From Thalassospira indica (GTDB lineage Bacteria; Pseudomonadota; Alphaproteobacteria; Rhodospirillales; Thalassospiraceae): DNA of 64,000 nucleotides. Location: assembly GCF_003403095.1 (NCBI RefSeq), contig NZ_CP031555.1:4156001-4220000 (forward strand), written 5' to 3'. A model generated the notes under the pieces. That model was not told the DNA's origin. It ran no database searches and saw only the letters and a program-made list of their open reading frames with translations. The position numbers and the translations under genes are program-made. Shown one piece after another: positions 37,763 to 46,556 of the stretch. Position 1 is the stretch's first letter; each line of letters starts with the position of its first letter.

Positions 37763-39568
37763 ATGGAAGAAACCATCTTGGCGCCGCGTGCGGACCTCGT
37801 TGATCAGGACGAACCGCAACAATCATCAGACACACAGCCCATGCAGGCGGATGCACCACCACAAGCCGACCAACTTGACGGGCTGATGCGCGGTATTTCC
37901 ACGGCCCTTGATTACATTGAAAATCTTTTGAAATTCGCCAACACGGCGGGTGAAACCCAAGACAGCCTGATGCGCGAGATCGATGTGCGATCCAACAATC
38001 TGCGCACCGGTCTTGAACAAACGCGCCGCGAAATCGAAGAAAGCACCCATACCGCCAACGACGTTCAGGAAAGCACGCGCGCAACGGTCTCGTCGAAAAC
38101 CGATGCCATTCGTGGCGACCTTGAAAAGATCAGTCAGGATTTGGAAACCAAGGCCGAAGGTGCGGCAAAGGTTCTGAGTGCGATTGAAGATATCGGCAAG
38201 GGGATCAAGTTGCTCGCCCTTAACGCCACGATCGAGGCCGCCCGCGCCGGTGACCATGGCCGCGGCTTTGCCGTGGTGGCCAAGGAAGTTGGCAATCTTG
38301 CACAAAGCACCATGCAGCGCACCAACGAGGCCGTCGATCTGATCGATCTGTCCGATGTCACCAAATCCCTGCGCGAAAGCATGGGAAATATCGGCAATGA
38401 CCTTGATAGCCTGGGTGGTGAGATCGAAGAGGCACTTGGCGGGCTTAAGGATCGCTTTGCCCAGATGTCGGGACGCCTTGAACATATCAGCGGCCATAAC
38501 CAGGTCGTGTTTGAACTGCTCGATGCCAGCAAAGACTCATCAGCCCGCACACGCAGCAAAGTAAGCTGGGCGTCAGGCGAAATCGCCAAACTGTCAAACT
38601 GCACCACCGATACAGCAAACGTATCGACCAAGCTTTCGCAGTTTCTGGCCGCCAGTTACATTCCCGAAGACCCGGCCTATGACCGCCTCGCCGATATCAA
38701 GGCGCGCGGAAAAATCCGCATCGCGATTGACCCGGCACTGGTCGGGGCATCGTTCCGCCCGCAAAAAGGTGGCCCGCTGCATGGTATTGATATCGACTAT
38801 GCCGAGGCCTTTGCCAAGTCCATCGGCGTTGAGTGCGAGTTCATTGAACATCCGTGGGACCTTTTGACCGAACTTCTGTTTGTTGGCAAAAAGGCCGGAC
38901 AACCACCCGCCGATGTTGTCTGGTGCGCCTTGCCGCCCAGCGATTTTTATAAGGGTGTCGCGTTCTCAGATACCTATACCTATCTGAACTTTTCGCTGAT
39001 CCGCCGCCCGGACAATACATCAATCAACACCATTGCCGATCTTGAGGGCAGGGTACTGGGCACGGTTAATGACCCCGCCGCCCTTACCGTGCTTGAAGAT
39101 GTTGGTCTTCGCTGGGCGGATAATGAAAACAAACCCGGTGGTATTGCCAAGCTTTCGAACATGATCGCCTATGGCGATATTTCGCGCGTGCATGACGCGG
39201 TTGCCGACGGGGCGATTGATGCCTTTGCCGGGGACCATCCTGTGTTTTACTGGGCATCGAAGAACCCGCAAAGCCCTTGGCATGGTCGTCTGGAAGTCCT
39301 CCCCAAACCGATCCTGCCGCACCCGTTTTTCTATGTCGCGGCAGTCGCAGCGGAACCTGCGTCCTATCCGTTGCTTTGCGCCATCAACGACTTCATTGCC
39401 GATTTCCGCAAGACGCCGAAACGGGCCGAGATTGAAAAGCTCTGGCAGGGCCAGCCGATTGAACATCATCTGACCTACAAGGACGAAACCGGTAATCTGA
39501 TCGGGGCGGACGAACTTGCCAGCAGCTATCACGCCCATTGTCGCAAGTTCGGGATTTCGGCCGACTGA
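37763..39568 (+). CDS. Soluble MCP-signalling / solute-binding-domain fusion protein (copy 2)
   Basis: A 601-aa tandem paralogue of the preceding gene, very similar over its whole length. The N-terminus is longer (about 14 residues more, acidic and Gln-rich), then the same [12 protein letters not shown] segment, the MCP tip [19 protein letters not shown], and the solute-binding domain from about residue 307 ([20 protein letters not shown]). The most divergent parts are the extreme N-terminus, the linker before the binding domain, and some pocket-lining stretches, which suggests two related ligands. No membrane helix or signal peptide is present. Start ATG at 37763 follows GTGAGG. A DeoR regulator begins 53 bp downstream on the same strand. 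Confidence 0.85.
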   Translation: MEETILAPRADLVDQDEPQQSSDTQPMQADAPPQADQLDGLMRGISTALDYIENLLKFANTAGETQDSLMREIDVRSNNLRTGLEQTRREIEESTHTANDVQESTRATVSSKTDAIRGDLEKISQDLETKAEGAAKVLSAIEDIGKGIKLLALNATIEAARAGDHGRGFAVVAKEVGNLAQSTMQRTNEAVDLIDLSDVTKSLRESMGNIGNDLDSLGGEIEEALGGLKDRFAQMSGRLEHISGHNQVVFELLDASKDSSARTRSKVSWASGEIAKLSNCTTDTANVSTKLSQFLAASYIPEDPAYDRLADIKARGKIRIAIDPALVGASFRPQKGGPLHGIDIDYAEAFAKSIGVECEFIEHPWDLLTELLFVGKKAGQPPADVVWCALPPSDFYKGVAFSDTYTYLNFSLIRRPDNTSINTIADLEGRVLGTVNDPAALTVLEDVGLRWADNENKPGGIAKLSNMIAYGDISRVHDAVADGAIDAFAGDHPVFYWASKNPQSPWHGRLEVLPKPILPHPFFYVAAVAAEPASYPLLCAINDFIADFRKTPKRAEIEKLWQGQPIEHHLTYKDETGNLIGADELASSYHAHCRKFGISAD

Positions 39569-39621
39569 ATGACTGATTAAAACGTCTGGCGTGATGACGG
39601 GGCTGGCACTATCATCAGGGC

Positions 39622-40395
39622 ATGGCTGCAAACAAAAAATCCCTGCGACAACAACGCATTCTTGGCGAACTGGATCTCGAACCGGCACTTCGGATCGCAG
39701 ATCTTGCCGAACGTTTGAATGTCTCGAATGAAACCATTCGACGCGACTTTGACGAACTGACATCGCAAGGACTGATCAACCGCACCTATGGTGGGGCAGT
39801 TCGCCGCCACGCCAGCGAACCGGGCCTGAATGAACGCCATCAGCTTCACATTGCCGAACGTGAAAGCATCGCCAAGCAATCCATCCCGGTTCTGGCAGGC
39901 GCACGCCACATCATGATCGGGTCGGGGGCAACCACGGTGCATGTCGCCAAACGCCTTGCCGTCACCATGAACGATCTTACCGTGATCACCCATTCCTTTG
40001 GTGTCGCCACGGTTCTTGCCATCAATCCGACGATCCGCGTGATCATGGCACCGGGCCTTTATCACGCGCAGGAAGGTGCGATGCATGGTGCACAAACCGT
40101 GCGGTTTTTAGAAAACTACCGGGTGGAATGGGCCATTCTTGGCGCAAGTGGCCTTGATGGGGATGGGGCGAGCGATGCCTTGATCGAGGCGGCTGACGTT
40201 TATTCCGTCATGATGGAACGCGCCACCCGCAGCATGATTGTTGCCGACCACACCAAGTTTAATCAGGCCTTTCCGGCGCGCTATTGCGACTGGACATCGG
40301 TCGATGTTCTGGTCAGTGATGAAAGCCCGATGGGTGTACTTGATGAAACCATCCGTGCCGGCGGCTGTACGATCAAAGCCCCGACGCGTAGCTAG
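39622..40395 (+). CDS. DeoR/GlpR-family transcriptional regulator
   Basis: A 257-aa repressor-type regulator. The N-terminal helix-turn-helix is RIADLAERLNVSNETIRRD followed by LTSQGLINRTYGGAV, the DeoR signature; the C-terminal sensor domain contains IMIGSGATTVHVAKRL and the ILGASGLDGDGASD segment seen in GlpR-like proteins, which bind phosphorylated sugars or polyols. It follows the second receptor gene by 53 bp and converges on the aminotransferase gene. The adjacent kinase, PLP enzyme and SDR genes are the natural targets, which fits a phosphorylated effector. Confidence 0.93.
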   Translation: MAANKKSLRQQRILGELDLEPALRIADLAERLNVSNETIRRDFDELTSQGLINRTYGGAVRRHASEPGLNERHQLHIAERESIAKQSIPVLAGARHIMIGSGATTVHVAKRLAVTMNDLTVITHSFGVATVLAINPTIRVIMAPGLYHAQEGAMHGAQTVRFLENYRVEWAILGASGLDGDGASDALIEAADVYSVMMERATRSMIVADHTKFNQAFPARYCDWTSVDVLVSDESPMGVLDETIRAGGCTIKAPTRS

Positions 40396-40406
40396 CGACA
40401 AAAATC

Positions 40407-41741
40407 TTAGCGACAGGTCCGAAGCGACTTCGCCAGTGCCTCGATGAAGAAATCCACCTCGGACGATTTCAAACACAGCGGCGGGCGAATTTTCAATGTC
40501 TGGCCGTATTTCCCGGCCGCCCCGATCAGCACCCGGTTCTGGCGCATGGCGTTGATGATGTCACTAACCAGTTGCCCGCTGGGGTTTGCCGGATCACCAT
40601 CGGGTGCCAGATCAACGCCAATGAACAATCCTGCACCGCGAACATCTGTAATCCGACCGTCAATATCGGCCAGATGCAGCAAGCCTTCACGCAATGACTT
40701 GCCACACAGGGCGGCATTGGCCTGAAGGTTTTCATCGCGGATGACATTCAAAACGGCAAGCCCGGTCGCCGACGCCACCGGGCTTGCCGCAAATGTGTTG
40801 AAATATCCGACATCGTCGCAAAATGCGCTAAGCAATTCCGGGCGGACAGCAATCCCCGCCATTGGAAAGCCATTGCCCATCGGCTTGCCCATGCTGACGA
40901 TGTCGGGCACAAGATCGTGGCGGGCAAAACCCCAGAAGGCATCGCCGGTTCTGGCAAAGCCCGGCTGTACTTCATCGGCAATAAAAAGTCCGCCCGCCCG
41001 ATGAACAACCGCAACCGCCAGACGCAGGAACCCGCGCGGATTGGAAAACACGCCGTCACTGGAAAAAATGCTATCGGCGATCAGGGCCGCAACCCCATAT
41101 CCGCGATCTTGCAAAACCAGTGCGGCCTTGTTGACCTCATCTGCAAAACCAGCGGCGATATTATCGCCGTAGGTAAGCTTGCTGGGGGCTGGAATGGCAA
41201 TCACGTGATCAGGCAATTGGCCACGTTTCAACGCCGATGGCGAAATGTCGGTCACCGCCGCCGTGTTGCCGTGATAGGCGGACTCAGTCACGATAAAACC
41301 ACTGGCACCCGTCGCACGCTGGGCAATGCGCAACGCAAGGTCATTTGCCTCGCTACCGCTGCAGGTCAGAACGATGTTTTCAAGGTAATTCGGAAATGTC
41401 GCCTTCAGACGATCGAGATATTCCTCGGTCGTCTGGTGCAGGTATCGACTGTTGATATTAAGCTTGGCGGCCTGCTCGGACATGGCGGTCACCACGCGCG
41501 GATGGCAATGCCCGACCGAGGGCACATTGTTATAGAAATCCAGATAGCTGGTGCCATCCGCCGCCGTCATCCAGCAGCCTGATCCCGACACCATTTCAAT
41601 CGGATCGCGGTAAAACAGAACCGATGCCGCGCCAAAGTTCCGGGTGCGGCGCGACAAAAGGTCATCACCCTCCTTGGTCTGTGCGAAAGACGTTTTGCCA
41701 TCATAGGCGTTCATATCAAGGATGGGGCGTACAGGCTTCAT
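40407..41741 (-). CDS. Class III PLP enzyme resembling ethanolamine-phosphate / phosphohydroxylysine phospho-lyase
   Basis: A 444-aa fold-type I PLP enzyme of the class III aminotransferase family. The PLP lysine lies in DIVSMGKPMGNGFPMAG; LIADSIFSSDGVF and FIADEVQPGFARTG are also conserved. The N-terminal pattern YLDFYNNVPSVGHCHP and LNINSRYLHQTTEEYLDRL resembles the AGXT2L1/AGXT2L2 branch, whose members eliminate phosphate and ammonia from phospho-amino alcohols rather than transaminate. The APH-type kinase gene overlaps its start by 4 bp, matching the known pairing of kinase and phospho-lyase. The substrate is inferred; an ordinary omega-amino acid transaminase remains possible. Confidence 0.82.
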   Translation of the reverse strand: MKPVRPILDMNAYDGKTSFAQTKEGDDLLSRRTRNFGAASVLFYRDPIEMVSGSGCWMTAADGTSYLDFYNNVPSVGHCHPRVVTAMSEQAAKLNINSRYLHQTTEEYLDRLKATFPNYLENIVLTCSGSEANDLALRIAQRATGASGFIVTESAYHGNTAAVTDISPSALKRGQLPDHVIAIPAPSKLTYGDNIAAGFADEVNKAALVLQDRGYGVAALIADSIFSSDGVFSNPRGFLRLAVAVVHRAGGLFIADEVQPGFARTGDAFWGFARHDLVPDIVSMGKPMGNGFPMAGIAVRPELLSAFCDDVGYFNTFAASPVASATGLAVLNVIRDENLQANAALCGKSLREGLLHLADIDGRITDVRGAGLFIGVDLAPDGDPANPSGQLVSDIINAMRQNRVLIGAAGKYGQTLKIRPPLCLKSSEVDFFIEALAKSLRTCR

Positions 41742-42739
41742 TTCGCATTCTCGGCTGTCAGATAATCCTGCGCCATTTGCAGGGTCCCGGCGGTAAAGCC
41801 TGTGCCCATTTCCTGCGCGGTCGGTGTTTCCGGATGGCTTGCGATCCAGGCAGTCAAAAGCAGGCGACGCAGCATAACAAAGCTATCAAGCATCGCCACG
41901 TCACTGGCCGAAAACGGTGCAACGGTCCGGTATCCCTCGACCCAGGCTTCTTTCAATGCCGGAACAATCGGATCAAGTTCGATAAAGCTGATCGCGGCTG
42001 CAAAGTCATAGCCAAACCAGCCAAACCCACAGTCATCGAAATCAATCACACCCAGCCGGTCGCCATCGACCAGAAGGTTCGCCAGACGCAAATCGGCGTG
42101 GATCAGACCATATCGATCATTGCCCATCCCGAAAGACGCAAGCTTCTGATCAAGATGGCTGCACAGACGTTCAAGCAACGCCAGACCATCGTCATCAAGG
42201 CCCGGTGCGTCCCGCCAATCTCCCCAATGCGGATTGGCGCCAAGGGTGGTATCGAACGTCCAGCTTTTGCGCACAAAATTGACCGATCGCGTCCATTGCC
42301 GCGCATGTCCATGCAGGCGCGCACTGATCGCGCCCAGCTTGAAAAATCCATCAACCAGCGCCTCATCAGCGGAGGGTTCAGCGCCACGCATAAAATCAAA
42401 CGCGACCACATGGCGACTGACCCCGCCCTGATCAAACTCGGCAACCAGTGACCCGTCACTGCGCATGCGTGGCTTGGGTGTTTCGACAATGTCACTGGCC
42501 CGAAGCGCATTGATCCAGGCGAGTTCAGATTCAATTTCCGCACGGGTGTGATAGCCCGGCCGATGAACACGCAGGATCAGTTTTGCACCGCTATTTGGAT
42601 CGGTTGCCAAAAAGGTCGCATTTTCCGAAACGGTCAGAAGCGACACCTCGGCATCCGGCCCCATGCCCCAACCAGGCAGGACCGATATGGCGCCCTCTTT
42701 CAGGACATCAATCATGTTGTCATCGTAAATGCCGCCCAA
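41738..42739 (-). CDS. Aminoglycoside phosphotransferase-fold small-molecule kinase
   Basis: A 333-aa APH-family kinase. The catalytic Brenner motif is GLIHADLRLANLLVDGDRL and the metal-binding segment is GVIDFDDCGFGWFGYDFA. Such kinases next to AGXT2L-like PLP enzymes phosphorylate amino alcohols such as hydroxylysine or ethanolamine-type compounds; antibiotic resistance is unlikely in this setting. I place the start at a TTG (42739) because a perfect AGGAGG (42746-42751) lies six bases before it, while the first ATG (42715) has no ribosome site. Its stop overlaps the PLP enzyme start (ATGA), so the two are translationally coupled. Confidence 0.85.
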   Translation of the reverse strand: MGGIYDDNMIDVLKEGAISVLPGWGMGPDAEVSLLTVSENATFLATDPNSGAKLILRVHRPGYHTRAEIESELAWINALRASDIVETPKPRMRSDGSLVAEFDQGGVSRHVVAFDFMRGAEPSADEALVDGFFKLGAISARLHGHARQWTRSVNFVRKSWTFDTTLGANPHWGDWRDAPGLDDDGLALLERLCSHLDQKLASFGMGNDRYGLIHADLRLANLLVDGDRLGVIDFDDCGFGWFGYDFAAAISFIELDPIVPALKEAWVEGYRTVAPFSASDVAMLDSFVMLRRLLLTAWIASHPETPTAQEMGTGFTAGTLQMAQDYLTAENAK

Positions 42740-42813
42740 TTGATGCCTCCTGCCGCTATCTCGTGACCGTCTTGAAACGGAAGTTGCGCCCCGTTTCAGG
42801 ACCATCTCAGTGT

Positions 42814-42867
42814 CATTTTGTGAATAATGAGGCACAAAATGTGTAACTTGCAACATTTTTTGTTGCA
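42814..42867. promoter_or_regulatory. Paired inverted repeats in the kinase/SDR divergent control region
   Basis: Two palindromes lie in the 249-bp gap: CATTTTGTG / CACAAAATG with a 10-nt spacer (42814-42841) and TGCAACA / TGTTGCA with a 5-nt spacer (42849-42867). The second contains CTTGCAACAT, also found before both MCP-SBP genes. They are likely operators, perhaps for the nearby DeoR regulator. Confidence 0.6.
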
Positions 42868-42988
42868 TCACGGAATATTTCGACCAATCATCAAGAAAAC
42901 ATAACGCAGCGCACAATCAGGGAACCGGCAATCCGCAGCACATCGCAAAGCTGACGCATTGCCCAATGACTTCACGAAAGGATCGACC

Positions 42989-43768
42989 ATGCTGACTTCG
43001 ATTTCCGGCAAAAGCGTCATCGTCACCGGTGGCTCAAAGGGCATTGGCAAGGGCATCGCCAAGGTATTTGCCATCAAGGGCGCAAAGGTTATGATCGCCG
43101 CCCGCACCGAAAAGGACGCGGCCGCGACGGTGGATGAAATCAAGGCCGCCGGGGGCACCGCCGATATGTTCCTGTGTGATGTCTCGGATTTCGATCAGGT
43201 AAGCGCGCTTGCCGACTACACCGCCAAAACCTTTGGCGGAATTGATATCCTGTGTGCCAATGCTGGCATCTTTCCGCAGGTCAAGATGGTCGATATGACG
43301 GCGGATGACTGGGATCAGGTGATGTCGACCAACCTTAAAAGCAGCTTCCTGTGCGTGAAGGCCTGCATTCCCTATTTCGAAAAAAGTGGCAAGGGCCGCG
43401 TGGTGATCACGTCCTCAATCACCGGGCCGGTCACCGGTTATCCGGGGTGGTCGCATTATGGCGCGTCAAAGGCCGGCCAGCTTGGCTTTATCAAGACCGC
43501 TGCCATGGAATTGTCGCGCTATAACACGACAATCAATGCCGTCATGCCCGGCAATATCATGACAGAGGGCCTGGCCGATCTTGGCGAGGATTATCTGAGC
43601 TCGATGGCAAACTCGATCCCGCTGAAACGTCTGGGCAGTGTCGAGGATATCGCCAATGCCGCCCTGTTCTTTGCATCCGATGAAGCGGCCTATATCACCG
43701 GCCAGCAAATCGTGGTCGATGGTGGTCAGATCCTGCCGGAATCGCTTGAGGCACTTGAAGAAATCTAA
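42989..43768 (+). CDS. SDR family oxidoreductase
   Basis: A 259-aa classical short-chain dehydrogenase. The NAD(P) motif is VTGGSKGIGKGIA, NAG is in ILCANAGIF, and the catalytic Ser and Tyr-x-x-x-Lys are in VITSSITG and HYGASKAG. The family covers many alcohol/ketone substrates. ATG at 42989 follows AAAGGATCGACC, a strong ribosome site; the frame is open ten codons further upstream. It is divergent from the kinase/PLP operon and shares its palindrome-rich control region, so it likely belongs to the same pathway. Confidence 0.92.
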   Translation: MLTSISGKSVIVTGGSKGIGKGIAKVFAIKGAKVMIAARTEKDAAATVDEIKAAGGTADMFLCDVSDFDQVSALADYTAKTFGGIDILCANAGIFPQVKMVDMTADDWDQVMSTNLKSSFLCVKACIPYFEKSGKGRVVITSSITGPVTGYPGWSHYGASKAGQLGFIKTAAMELSRYNTTINAVMPGNIMTEGLADLGEDYLSSMANSIPLKRLGSVEDIANAALFFASDEAAYITGQQIVVDGGQILPESLEALEEI

Positions 43769-43800
43769 GGCTTCATCCTGCAAAAATGGCATAGAACGAC

Positions 43801-43838
43801 AAAGCCCGCATCCGGTTCACCAGATGCAGGCTTTGTGT
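43801..43838. terminator. Imperfect bidirectional terminator
   Basis: AAAGCC / GGCTTT outer stem with inner GCATC / GATGC pairing and a single mismatch. It sits between the convergent SDR gene and the DHFR-like gene. Flanking A and T residues are few, so efficiency is uncertain. Confidence 0.6.
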
Positions 43839-43848
43839 GTTTTCGGGC

Positions 43849-44382
43849 TTAGGCCAAACCGTATTGGCTGCGCACGACACCGGAATTGTATCGCTCGGAC
43901 GCCAGAAGACGGGGTTTGATGCCCCCGGCGTCACGCCCGAACAACGAAATGCCAGAGCCCAGCACTTCCGGGATGGTGAAGATATCAAGCTGATCGGCAA
44001 AGTCGCCAAACAGGAACTGTGTCACCACACTGCCCCCGCCGACGACCCAGATGTCACCATCCGCCGACCGCCGGTCGCGCAATTGATCGACCAGTTCGAT
44101 GATACTCCCGCCATACGCCTCGGTATTGGCAGGCCGCTCTTTGGGCAGTTCGCGGGAAGTCAAAACGATTGTGCGGCGGGCCTCATAGGGCCAGTCGCCA
44201 AATTCCATCACCTGATCAAAGGTGTTTCGCCCTATGATCAGCGTACCGACGGAGTCCAGAAAGTCATCAAAGCCGAACTCGGCCGGGTCATATTCCCCCA
44301 ACCAGTCCACCGCACCATTGGCACGCGCAATGAATCCATCCAGACTGACCGCGATGTATATGCGGAACAGTTTTTTGCTCAT
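43849..44382 (-). CDS. Dihydrofolate reductase / RibD C-terminal-like protein
   Basis: A 177-aa protein of the RibD_C/DHFR-like fold: IYIAVSLDGFIARANGAVDWL at the start, GTLIIGRNTFDQVM in the middle and DIWVVGGGSVVTQFLFGDFAD near the end bind NADPH. Stand-alone members are common in bacteria and their substrates are mostly unknown; it is not the housekeeping FolA. MSKKLFR is a good start, four codons inside the maximal frame. It lies between the SDR gene and sdaA with its own probable promoter. Confidence 0.85.
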   Translation of the reverse strand: MSKKLFRIYIAVSLDGFIARANGAVDWLGEYDPAEFGFDDFLDSVGTLIIGRNTFDQVMEFGDWPYEARRTIVLTSRELPKERPANTEAYGGSIIELVDQLRDRRSADGDIWVVGGGSVVTQFLFGDFADQLDIFTIPEVLGSGISLFGRDAGGIKPRLLASERYNSGVVRSQYGLA

Positions 44383-44544
44383 GTCTATGTCCAACCGATA
44401 TTGGGGTCTTTGCCCCTATTTTTAGTCGGCAAATCATAGCAAAACACCAACCTCAAGTCGCAAGAAACAAAAACAGAAAACCGTCTAATTTACATTGCAG
44501 ATGCCTAAAAGCCCGGTTTTCCGCCCTATTCTTAAGAGTTGGGA

Positions 44545-45984
44545 TCAGCACTCCACAACGTTGACATTGACCGCAAGACCGCCCTGACTGGTTTCCTTGT
44601 ACTTGCTTTGCATGTCGAGTCCCGTCTGGCGCATGGTCTCGATCACCTTATCAAGCGACACGGTATGCTGTCCGTCACCGCGCAATGCCAGACGTGCTGC
44701 ATTGATCGCCTTGACCGCACCCATGGTGTTGCGTTCGATGCACGGCACCTGCACCAGACCGCCAATCGGATCACAGGTCAGGCCAAGGTTATGTTCCATA
44801 CCGATCTCGGCGGCGTTTTCGACCTGTTCGGGCGTTCCGCCCAGCACCGCACACAACGCGCCAGCCGCCATCGAACAGGCAACACCGACCTCGCCCTGAC
44901 AGCCAACTTCGGCCGCCGAGATTGAGGCGCGCTTTTTATAGATCGACCCTATGGCCGCCGCGGTCAGAAGGAATTCACGAATTTTGTGCTGATTGGCGTT
45001 GGCACCGAACTTTTCGTAATAGCGCAGAACGGCGGGAATAACGCCTGCGGCCCCGTTGGTCGGTGCGGTCACAACCCGCCCGCCTGCAGCATTTTCTTCG
45101 TTCACGGCAAGGGCATACAGATTGACCCAGTCAATCACCGTTAACGGATCACGCAGGCCGGCTTCGGGCTTTTCGGTCAGTTCCTTGTAAAGGTTTGATG
45201 CCCGGCGTTTGACATTCAGGCCACCGGGCAAGATACCGTCAGTGCGGATGCCACGGTCAATGCAGCTCATCATCGCGTCATGAACGCGATCAACAAAGGC
45301 GATGGTTTCATCGGCGCTGCGCCAGCTTTGCTCGTTCTCCATCATGATTTCCGCGATGGAGCGCCCTTCACGCTTGCAGATTTCCATCAGTTCATCGGCG
45401 GACGAGAACGGAAATGGCAAGGTGATGTTATCGCCGGAATATTCCGCACCGTGATCGTCACTGGATACGATAAAGCCACCCCCGACCGAGAAATATTCCT
45501 GGGTATGGATTTTCACGCCATCGCGGTCAAAGGCGGTAATGCGCATGCCATTGGGATGCTGCGGAAGGGTCTCGGTGAAATGAAACACCAGATTGGTATC
45601 GCGGTTAAACGCAACCGGATACTGCCCATAAAGCTGCAACTGGCTGGTTTCATCAATCGCCTTCACAGTCGGCACGATATCATCAGGATCGATATTGCGC
45701 GGGCGCTTGCCATTCAGGCCCATGATCACCGCGGTATCGGTTGCGTGCCCCTTGCCGGTCAGGGCAAGCGATCCATAAAGATCAACCACGACACTGCCGG
45801 TCTTTTGCAAAAGATTGCGCGCCTCAAGCTCAAGGCAGAAACGATACCCCGCGCGCATCGGGCCAACCGTATGCGAACTCGAAGGACCGATACCTATCGT
45901 GTAAAGGTCAACAACCGACAGGTTGACGTCATGTTGGGATTTCTTTTGCGATCCCGAAGTGGGATCGGTCGCGGGATTTGTCAT
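44545..45984 (-). CDS. sdaA: L-serine ammonia-lyase (iron-sulfur)
   Basis: A 479-aa single-chain L-serine dehydratase that converts serine to pyruvate and ammonia with a 4Fe-4S cluster. The N-terminal beta domain begins [22 protein letters not shown]; the alpha domain has [20 protein letters not shown], and the cysteines in [23 protein letters not shown] and the final VVEC match cluster ligands. The ATG at 45984 is six bases after AGGAGG. A tandem glycine riboswitch lies immediately upstream. Because glycine is converted to serine by GlyA, control by glycine would drain excess glycine to pyruvate. Confidence 0.96.
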   Translation of the reverse strand: MTNPATDPTSGSQKKSQHDVNLSVVDLYTIGIGPSSSHTVGPMRAGYRFCLELEARNLLQKTGSVVVDLYGSLALTGKGHATDTAVIMGLNGKRPRNIDPDDIVPTVKAIDETSQLQLYGQYPVAFNRDTNLVFHFTETLPQHPNGMRITAFDRDGVKIHTQEYFSVGGGFIVSSDDHGAEYSGDNITLPFPFSSADELMEICKREGRSIAEIMMENEQSWRSADETIAFVDRVHDAMMSCIDRGIRTDGILPGGLNVKRRASNLYKELTEKPEAGLRDPLTVIDWVNLYALAVNEENAAGGRVVTAPTNGAAGVIPAVLRYYEKFGANANQHKIREFLLTAAAIGSIYKKRASISAAEVGCQGEVGVACSMAAGALCAVLGGTPEQVENAAEIGMEHNLGLTCDPIGGLVQVPCIERNTMGAVKAINAARLALRGDGQHTVSLDKVIETMRQTGLDMQSKYKETSQGGLAVNVNVVEC

Positions 45985-46049
45985 CAAGGGCCTCCTTCAC
46001 GGCTCAATAACGCGCTTGTTTTCGCGCTGTTTACGAACCGGTGTTTTTG

Positions 46050-46279
46050 CCCCCTCTGTCCCTTGACCTGAGATTATCCGCCCTGCCCGATCAAGATCGG
46101 CTTGGGGCGTTCATCCTTCGGTGGAAACCTGACCAGCGCTTTCTCCCAGGCGCTTTTTGGTTTCTCTCTCCAGAGCCTCTTCCGTGACGGTCCATCTGCC
46201 TGAGAGTGTTTATGAGGCATTGCTCCTTCGGCGCCGCACATCATGCAAATCGCGTGATATCCGAACTCTCCCGTCACGG
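46050..46279 (-). ncRNA. Tandem glycine riboswitch upstream of sdaA
   Basis: Two consecutive glycine aptamers on the minus strand. The first (46182-46279) is closed by the P1 pair CCGTGACGG / CCGTCACGG and contains GGGAGAG, GGCGCCGAAGGAGCAA and CTCTCAGGCA. The second (about 46050-46178) has CTCTGGAGAGA, CACCGAAGG, and the ending ATAATCTCAGG...GACAGAGGGG. The linker is short, as expected for a cooperative pair. The leader ends about 65 nt before the sdaA start with no intrinsic terminator visible, so translational or processing control is more likely than termination. Confidence 0.92.
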
Positions 46280-46325
46280 TGCGAGATAACATTTCTGCCA
46301 CCTCAGAGGTTCACCGTCAGATTGA

Positions 46326-46354
46326 ACACTATCTGCGTCTTTAGACACTGTCAA
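46326..46354 (-). promoter_or_regulatory. Possible promoter of the riboswitch-sdaA transcript
   Basis: On the minus strand a perfect TTGACA (46349-46354) is followed after 17 bp by TAGTGT (46326-46331), a weak -10. It would start RNA about 40 nt before the first aptamer. Confidence 0.45.
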
Positions 46355-46556
46355 AAGAACTGGTTTGCATCTGCAAAATTTTCTGCGGCAGATGCTGTTA
46401 AGCAACGGTAATCGTGCTAAATTGCCCGGGTAATTGATGTACCTGTCGTGCGCGAAGACTGACCCACCCTGTCCGCATGGCGGGATTGATGGCGAAAGAG
46501 CCCGTAAGTCACCATATTTACGGGACATTCAGCCTTTTCCTTTATCTGTGGGGTTT

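Noticed and set aside
41738-42739. Antibiotic resistance gene (APH fold)
   Set aside because: The fold is shared with many metabolic kinases, and the overlap with a PLP enzyme gene fits metabolism better.
46074-46301. Open frame of 75 codons on the minus strand upstream of sdaA
   Set aside because: It lies wholly inside the tandem glycine riboswitch, whose conserved RNA segments explain the sequence. No ribosome site is present.
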